In this document: positions 46,355 to 50,647 of the stretch, piece by piece
How the letters are laid out: every line of letters begins with the position of its first letter
Numbering within the stretch: position 1 is the first letter of the stretch
Assembly: GCA_021783135.1 (NCBI GenBank)
Contig: JAJXUE010000017.1
Coordinates: 1-50,647 of the forward strand
Direction of reading: 5' to 3'
DNA from: Bacillota bacterium
GTDB lineage: Bacteria; Bacillota; Desulfitobacteriia; Desulfitobacteriales; JAJXUE01
Length of the DNA: 50,647 nt
Program-made: the position numbers and the translations under genes
Notes under the pieces: generated by a model
What the model was told of the DNA's origin: nothing
What the model saw: only the letters and a program-made list of their open reading frames with translations
Database searches by the model: none

Positions 46355-46437
46355 CCCATATTATTTTTCTATCTTAGGGCGGCAAAGTCAAGCGAATTAA
46401 AGCAGTAACATGGCAAAAATAATGTCGTAAGAAGATT

Positions 46438-46467
46438 AAAATCCCTGGGTTATGTCCCAGGGATTTT
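46438..46467 (-). terminator. Terminator of the zinc-ribbon gene
   Basis: A 12-bp perfect stem (46438-46449 with 46456-46467), starting with A4 and ending with T4, downstream of the small minus-strand gene. Confidence 0.8.
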
Positions 46468-46484
46468 GGTCGACAATTGGTGCA

Positions 46485-46622
46485 TTACTTAAAGTCCTGG
46501 GGCAGGTCATTGTGGCAGTGATGGCATTGTTGGGTCTTTAGCTCGCACCTGCTTAAGATCAGGTTACAATAGGGACAAGAGCGTTCATCTTTGCCGATAT
46601 AAGGCTGTGCGAAGTCATCCAT
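46485..46622 (-). CDS. 45-residue zinc-ribbon-like protein
   Basis: Too short for routine ORF calls, but well supported. An AGAGAGG site lies about ten bases before ATG 46622, and a perfect hairpin terminator follows the stop. The product has two CxxC knuckles, SCPYCN (Cys16, Cys19) and QCHHCH (Cys33, Cys36), 13 residues apart, plus Cys26 and neighbouring histidines, so a single zinc ribbon is likely. It is acidic at both ends. It could be a small regulator or a structural zinc protein. No family is recognised. It is separated from the RND gene by its own terminator. Confidence 0.72.
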   Translation of the reverse strand: MDDFAQPYIGKDERSCPYCNLILSRCELKTQQCHHCHNDLPQDFK

Positions 46623-46753
46623 AACGTCAATCCTCTCTAAACTATGTTATGAAAATCAAAATTAGTCTCTCCCAATTACGCTAAAACTTGCTTGGCAAGA
46701 AGTGGTAACTGAGGCGTAAAGGACAACACATAGTTTTTTTAGGGCGTGCAAAT

Positions 46754-46795
46754 ATAACTGCCCAGGCTTGTTTGTTTTTTGGCCTGGGCAGTTAT
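46754..46795 (-). terminator. Terminator of ppx
   Basis: A 14-bp perfect stem (46754-46767 with 46782-46795) with a 14-base loop, just after the ppx stop on the minus strand. Apart from this hairpin, the gap 46623-46809 shows nothing clear. Confidence 0.7.
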
Positions 46796-46809
46796 AGCAA
46801 GGTACTATT

Positions 46810-48309
46810 TTATTCGAATAGCAGCGGTTTACCAAATATTTTTGCAAAAGCGACACTACATTCGGAAACGTCCTTTTGTTCCCCGTCTGAAGGAGCATGT
46901 GATATCAAACGAATCAGAACAGAATCCGATTTTACCTGACAATCTACGTTTATAATGTTTCTATTTCTTCTGCGATCGAGACATTCTGCCAAACGTAAAA
47001 TTATCCCTAACCTTTGAACTGTGGATTTATCCTCTTCAGTCAAAAGTTTGCCATAAGGACTGTTGTCTAATTCAAAATTATCTTTCACGCTCACAAGCAT
47101 CGTTAAAGCAGAGATGATTAACTCTTTATGAGTAAGACCGTTGATTGGTAAGTTGGTAATCATGTAAAAGGTGTGCTTGTGATAATTATAAAAGTTGATG
47201 ATTTTACCGCAATCATTTAATATGGCTGAGGTTTTTAAAATCTTATCAGAATGATAAATGATTTTATGTAAAGGTTTTAGCTGACGATACAGGCTCTCAG
47301 CTAACAGCCAAACATGCTGACCGTGGATTTGGTCAATGTTTAAAGTTTTAACCACGCTTTTAAGGGAATAGTCCAAAACGTCATGGATTGCTTTGTGTCC
47401 ATGCAGGGTTTCATAAATTAAGCCCTCCCTGAGTCCACTGCCACTAACAATCAAGTGAGGAGCATTACAATAATTAATTAAATTGGCCGCTACCGAGGAC
47501 GCACCTAGAAACATGTCGCTGCGTTCCTTGGACAGGCCCTTGACTTTTTTGCGCTGCTCCAGTGTTTTATCCTTGACCATATTGTAAATTGCCAAAACTT
47601 CATGCGCATCGATTTGGTAGTTATGGGAGCGATCAATCGGGTAATTAGAACTTTTGCGCGAAATTTTACCGATATTGCGGACTGTTCCGCCTACGCCAAT
47701 TAAAGGTATGTTTTTTACTTGCTTAAGCCAGGTCACCTTGGCAAATTGCGACATAAGATACTTATTTAACTCTTTTTCCGTATCGCTATTCATCTTCTGA
47801 GTCAAATTAAATTGACGCGTGAGATTAATCGCGCCAAAGGGCAAACTAATGACTGCCTTGGCCTTCCGGTGTTGTACCCAGATGAGTTCTGTACTTGCGC
47901 CACCAACGTCCATAATCAAGCCATCCCTAAGATCCATGCTGTTGATGACACCAAAATAATCATAATAGGCCTCTTCTGGGCCGGTTAAGACGCGAATAGC
48001 GATGCCTAATTTTGCTTGAACCAGCTGCAAAAAAACGTTCTGGTTACTTGCTCTGCGGACCGCTTCAGTAGCTACAATCAACAATTCGCTAATTCCTTGC
48101 GCGTCACATAATAATTTAAATTCGGCAAGTGTATTAATGGCCCTGTTCATACGCACTGCATTAAGTTCACCGTTGGGTAGCATGTCCATACCTAACCGAA
48201 CTGTTTCCTTAACATCATCTATAATGCGGAAATAGTTTTTGTGTTCAACTTCAATCAACACAAGTCGTATTGAATTCGACCCAATGTCTATAACTCCGAC
48301 TTTTCTCAT
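46810..48309 (-). CDS. ppx: Ppx/GppA-family exopolyphosphatase, HD domain degenerate
   Basis: Releases phosphate from polyphosphate, or from pppGpp in GppA-like members. 499 residues from ATG 48309, which follows GGGAGAAG. The ASKHA phosphatase half is intact: VIDIGSNSIRLV (about 6-17), TEAVRRASNQ, LTGPEEAYYDY, MDVGGASTEL (about 135-145) and GVGGTVRNIG. The C-terminal HD-like half is decayed at key positions: the usual LHD is LND (Asn365-Asp366), and the later metal-binding His is not evident, although YHKHTFYMI remains. It is divergent from a paralogue with the opposite pattern. Probably a working phosphatase with a non-catalytic C-terminal domain. Confidence 0.9.
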   Translation of the reverse strand: MRKVGVIDIGSNSIRLVLIEVEHKNYFRIIDDVKETVRLGMDMLPNGELNAVRMNRAINTLAEFKLLCDAQGISELLIVATEAVRRASNQNVFLQLVQAKLGIAIRVLTGPEEAYYDYFGVINSMDLRDGLIMDVGGASTELIWVQHRKAKAVISLPFGAINLTRQFNLTQKMNSDTEKELNKYLMSQFAKVTWLKQVKNIPLIGVGGTVRNIGKISRKSSNYPIDRSHNYQIDAHEVLAIYNMVKDKTLEQRKKVKGLSKERSDMFLGASSVAANLINYCNAPHLIVSGSGLREGLIYETLHGHKAIHDVLDYSLKSVVKTLNIDQIHGQHVWLLAESLYRQLKPLHKIIYHSDKILKTSAILNDCGKIINFYNYHKHTFYMITNLPINGLTHKELIISALTMLVSVKDNFELDNSPYGKLLTEEDKSTVQRLGIILRLAECLDRRRNRNIINVDCQVKSDSVLIRLISHAPSDGEQKDVSECSVAFAKIFGKPLLFE

Positions 48310-48351
48310 TATACTTCTCCCTATGATATAATATAATATACTCAATGACTA

Positions 48352-48380
48352 ATAATATATTGATTTAACAAGATAAGCAA
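48352..48380 (-). promoter_or_regulatory. Probable ppx promoter
   Basis: On the minus strand TTGCTT (complement of 48375-48380), 17 bases, TATTAT (complement of 48352-48357). It overlaps the divergent promoter. Confidence 0.5.
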
Positions 48381-48388
48381 GATAGGAT
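48360..48388 (+). promoter_or_regulatory. Probable promoter of the ppx-like/ppk1 operon
   Basis: TTGATT (48360-48365), 17 bases, TAGGAT (48383-48388). It interlocks with the ppx promoter, so the two may compete. Confidence 0.5.
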
Positions 48389-48416
48389 ATGCTAGGTTGC
48401 TTAAGGAGCGCGTGAC

Positions 48417-49946
48417 ATGAAAAAGAAGCGTTTGGAAGTTGTCGCTGCCATAAATGTTGGTTCAGATTTCTTGAAAATGAGTATTGCCCAATTAAACAAA
48501 GAAGGAACATTAAATATTTTAGAGGACGTTTCCCTTGCCAATAATATTGGCAAGGATACGTATACTAGCGGAAGAATTTCGCCGCGAACTATCAAAGAAA
48601 CTTGCGAAGGGCTCAAGGGATTTGCTGCATTAATGCAAGATTACCAAGTAAAAACCTACAAAGCCATAGCCACCAGCGGACTGCATGAGGCAGATAATCG
48701 TGACTACATAATCGAACAAATCAGATTGGTGTCAAAAATTGATGTTGAGATCATCAATAATGTCCAAGAACGATTTTACATTTATAAAGCATTACGTAAT
48801 TATTTAGCTGAATCTGACAATATCGACCTGAATGATTCTATTATTGTCAACATAACCCCTGGCGGCGTTGAAGTATCCATGTATTCAGACCAAGGATTAA
48901 AATTCACTGAACACCTTAAACTAGGGCCTCTGAGATTAAGGGAGCAGCTCATTACCCTCGAAGCAAAGACTATATCCTTTCCCAAACTGATGGAAGAATA
49001 CATTGAGAGTAAGATATACCTGCTTAAACCAAAAATCAAAAAAATCCAAATTAATAAGTTTATCGGACTAGGCGGCGACCTTACGACCATTCTGGAAATA
49101 TGTAAGATAACTGACGCAGCCTTTATCAGTCAAGAACGTTTGGCTGAACTCTACCGTCAAGTCAGAGAAATGAATACTAATCAAATGGTTGAAGCCTTTA
49201 ATATCACCTCAGGCAAGGCCAAGCTATTATTGCCGTCAATCCTCATCTTGCATAGCTTCTTAAAAACCACCAAAGGGCAGGGCATCTACGCTCCTAAGAT
49301 CAACATACGTCAAGGCATACTGTATGGACTGCTCGAAAATCATGCCAAGGTTACCAAGCCGCTCCAGGTCGAAAATGACGTCATCAGTTCGATATGGTAT
49401 ATTGCCGAAAAATATGGTGTGGATAAAAAACATGCATCTTTTGTAGAAAAAATGTCCCTTTCCTTGTTCGATAAAAGCTGGAAATATCACAAACTAGGGA
49501 ATCGAGATAGATTATATCTCCAAGTGGCTGCCATTTTGCATGATTCCGGTAACTATGTCAGTTTTAGTGAGCATGGCAGTCATTCTTCCAATATTATTAG
49601 AACTCAAAGTATTATGGGGTTTTCAGATCAGGAACTTGAGCTTATTGCCACTATCGCTAAATACCATACCACGCGCATCCCAACCTATGCTGATCGTAGT
49701 TATAATGTGTTAAGTCATCACGAAAAAGTATTAGTCTCAAAATTATCTGCCATCTTAAAAATTGCGGAATCAATGGATATCTCCCACATGCAAAAGATTA
49801 GTGACTTTGAAGTTGTTATTACGGAAGATATTTTGCAGTTAGAGTTAATTAGTAATAAAGATATCGTCCTGGAAAAGTGGGATATCATGAATAACGTCGA
49901 ATTTTTTCAAGAAGTAATGGGCATTAAAATTGAACTGAAAGGGTAG
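48417..49946 (+). CDS. Ppx/GppA paralogue with degenerate phosphatase motifs and intact HD domain
   Basis: 509 residues with the same two-part layout as the divergent ppx product. The phosphatase half has lost key residues: the first phosphate loop reads INVGSDFLK (Asp to Asn13), the second reads VNITPGGVEVS instead of DVGGxSTE, and the Glu region reads NNVQERFYIY. The C-terminal HD domain is intact: ILHDSGNYV (His375-Asp376), EHGSHS and KYHTTRIP. It is likely not an exopolyphosphatase. It may be a nucleotide or phosphate hydrolase, or a regulator of the ppk1 product encoded five bases downstream. ATG 48417 follows AAGGAG. Confidence 0.85.
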   Translation: MKKKRLEVVAAINVGSDFLKMSIAQLNKEGTLNILEDVSLANNIGKDTYTSGRISPRTIKETCEGLKGFAALMQDYQVKTYKAIATSGLHEADNRDYIIEQIRLVSKIDVEIINNVQERFYIYKALRNYLAESDNIDLNDSIIVNITPGGVEVSMYSDQGLKFTEHLKLGPLRLREQLITLEAKTISFPKLMEEYIESKIYLLKPKIKKIQINKFIGLGGDLTTILEICKITDAAFISQERLAELYRQVREMNTNQMVEAFNITSGKAKLLLPSILILHSFLKTTKGQGIYAPKINIRQGILYGLLENHAKVTKPLQVENDVISSIWYIAEKYGVDKKHASFVEKMSLSLFDKSWKYHKLGNRDRLYLQVAAILHDSGNYVSFSEHGSHSSNIIRTQSIMGFSDQELELIATIAKYHTTRIPTYADRSYNVLSHHEKVLVSKLSAILKIAESMDISHMQKISDFEVVITEDILQLELISNKDIVLEKWDIMNNVEFFQEVMGIKIELKG

Positions 49947-49951
49947 AGACA

Positions 49952-50647
49952 GTGAAGACGGATACTTTTTTAAACTTACATTTTCTTAACCGAGAACTTA
50001 GCTGGCTGGAATTTAATAATCGTGTATTGGAAGAAGCCCAAGATCTCAACAATCCACTATTTGAAAGAATTAAATTTCTCAGCATCGTAGGGTCTAACTT
50101 AGATGAATTTTTCATGATACGAGTGGCCTCACTACAAGACCAAGTCGATGCCAATTTTGTCAAAACGGATCCAGCCGGGCTCACGCCGCAAGAACAACTG
50201 GTAAAAATATCGGAACGAACGCATCAACATGTGCTGGATATGTATAATTGTTTCAATCGATCCTTGAAAAAAGCCCTTAAAAAGGAAAACATCCATTTCC
50301 TTAGAGTAAAAGAGTTAAACAACATTCAGCTGGATTTTATCCGCGAGTATTATGTCAATCATGTATTCCCGGTACTCACTCCGATGGTTGTCGACAAAAA
50401 TCAACCATTTCCTTTAATCCTGAATAAAACCTTAAATATTTCTCTATTATTGGAAGACAATTTTAATAACGATAATACTCTCTTTGGCACCATCCAGGTA
50501 CCATCTGTGCTCGACAGATTGGTAGAAGTGCCTGCTCTCAACAACAAACGGTGTTTTATACTACTGGAAGAAATCATCAAACTGAATCTAGCTTCACTCT
50601 TTGGCAATCACAAAATCTTGGCCACAGGGTGTTTTCGGATTACCAGA
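49952..50647 (+). CDS. ppk1: Polyphosphate kinase 1, N-terminal part (runs off the window)
   Basis: Makes polyphosphate from ATP. The visible 232 residues cover the N-terminal and the beginning of the middle domain: FLNRELSWLEFNNRVLEEA, FLSIVGSNLDEFFMIRVA, VFPVLTPMVVDKNQPFP and ILLEEIIKLNLASLF. These are highly characteristic of Ppk1. The GTG at 49952 lies after GAAAGGG and five bases beyond the stop of the Ppx-like gene, so the two form an operon. The catalytic histidines lie beyond the window edge. Confidence 0.95.
   Translation, partial: MKTDTFLNLHFLNRELSWLEFNNRVLEEAQDLNNPLFERIKFLSIVGSNLDEFFMIRVASLQDQVDANFVKTDPAGLTPQEQLVKISERTHQHVLDMYNCFNRSLKKALKKENIHFLRVKELNNIQLDFIREYYVNHVFPVLTPMVVDKNQPFPLILNKTLNISLLLEDNFNNDNTLFGTIQVPSVLDRLVEVPALNNKRCFILLEEIIKLNLASLFGNHKILATGCFRITR

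Overview
The window looks like an ordinary chromosomal segment from an endospore-forming Firmicute. Sporulation is indicated by spoVS and by a two-LysM/GH18 spore-cortex-type hydrolase. The order rodZ - yajQ - ygiQ - rimO - pgsA - FtsH-like protease - cinA - recA - recX - rny - ymdB-like - spoVS is a core arrangement of Clostridia and Negativicutes. The DUF3388 (YmfK-like) gene, mnmH, the nifS/niaR cluster divergent from nadBCA, and polyphosphate genes beside a large RND pump fit a Sporomusa/Pelosinus-like Negativicute or a close clostridial relative. I cannot settle the genus from sequence alone. I saw no IS element, prophage, CRISPR array, tRNA or rRNA gene.

Layout. 1-2292: FtsK/SpoIIIE translocase (5' end damaged or truncated) and its terminator. 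2304-7193: a nucleoside-type BMP lipoprotein/ABC importer operon (binding lipoprotein, double ATPase, two permeases). 7201-9402: a small sulfur-handling group (YedF-type DsrE protein, SQR-like flavoprotein, DUF302 protein) with a CsoR/CstR-like operator in its divergent promoter region. 9428-14798: the NAD de novo island nadB-nadC-nadA, divergent from a cysteine desulfurase and the NiaR repressor, with a palindromic NiaR-type operator that contains the -35 boxes of both promoters. 15005-18194: mnmH (tRNA 2-selenouridine synthase), a DUF3388 protein, a RodZ-like protein and YajQ. 18220-30789: ygiQ, rimO-pgsA, a membrane protein plus a short FtsH-like protease, cinA, a DEAD-box helicase, the LysM/GH18 protein, SOS-controlled recA and recX. 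30798-31070: a promoter-to-terminator unit with no ORF that folds into a long 6S-RNA-like structure. 31166-39443: rny, an unknown protein, a YmdB-type phosphoesterase, spoVS, dipeptidase, PHP phosphatase, aminotransferase, a frameshifted HtrA-type protease and a coiled-coil microprotein. 39513-42774: an HD protein and a glycerophosphodiesterase (minus strand), a small unknown protein, and guaB. 42812-46622: a SwrC/AcrB-type RND pump with an unusual insertion and a 45-residue zinc-ribbon protein. 46810-50647: polyphosphate metabolism, with two divergent Ppx/GppA-family genes and the start of ppk1.

Points of most interest: (1) the structured RNA between recX and rny; (2) two divergent Ppx paralogues with reciprocal decay, one keeping the phosphatase motifs but losing the HD residues and the other the reverse; (3) the CsoR/CstR-like operator linking the SQR-like, DsrE and DUF302 genes; (4) a one-base frameshift separating the protease and PDZ domains of the HtrA-type gene; (5) a motif V Gly-to-Arg change in the DEAD-box helicase; (6) unlisted small proteins, especially the zinc ribbon at 46485-46622. 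Several ends of gene groups carry unusually long, nearly perfect hairpins (stems of 14-23 bp).
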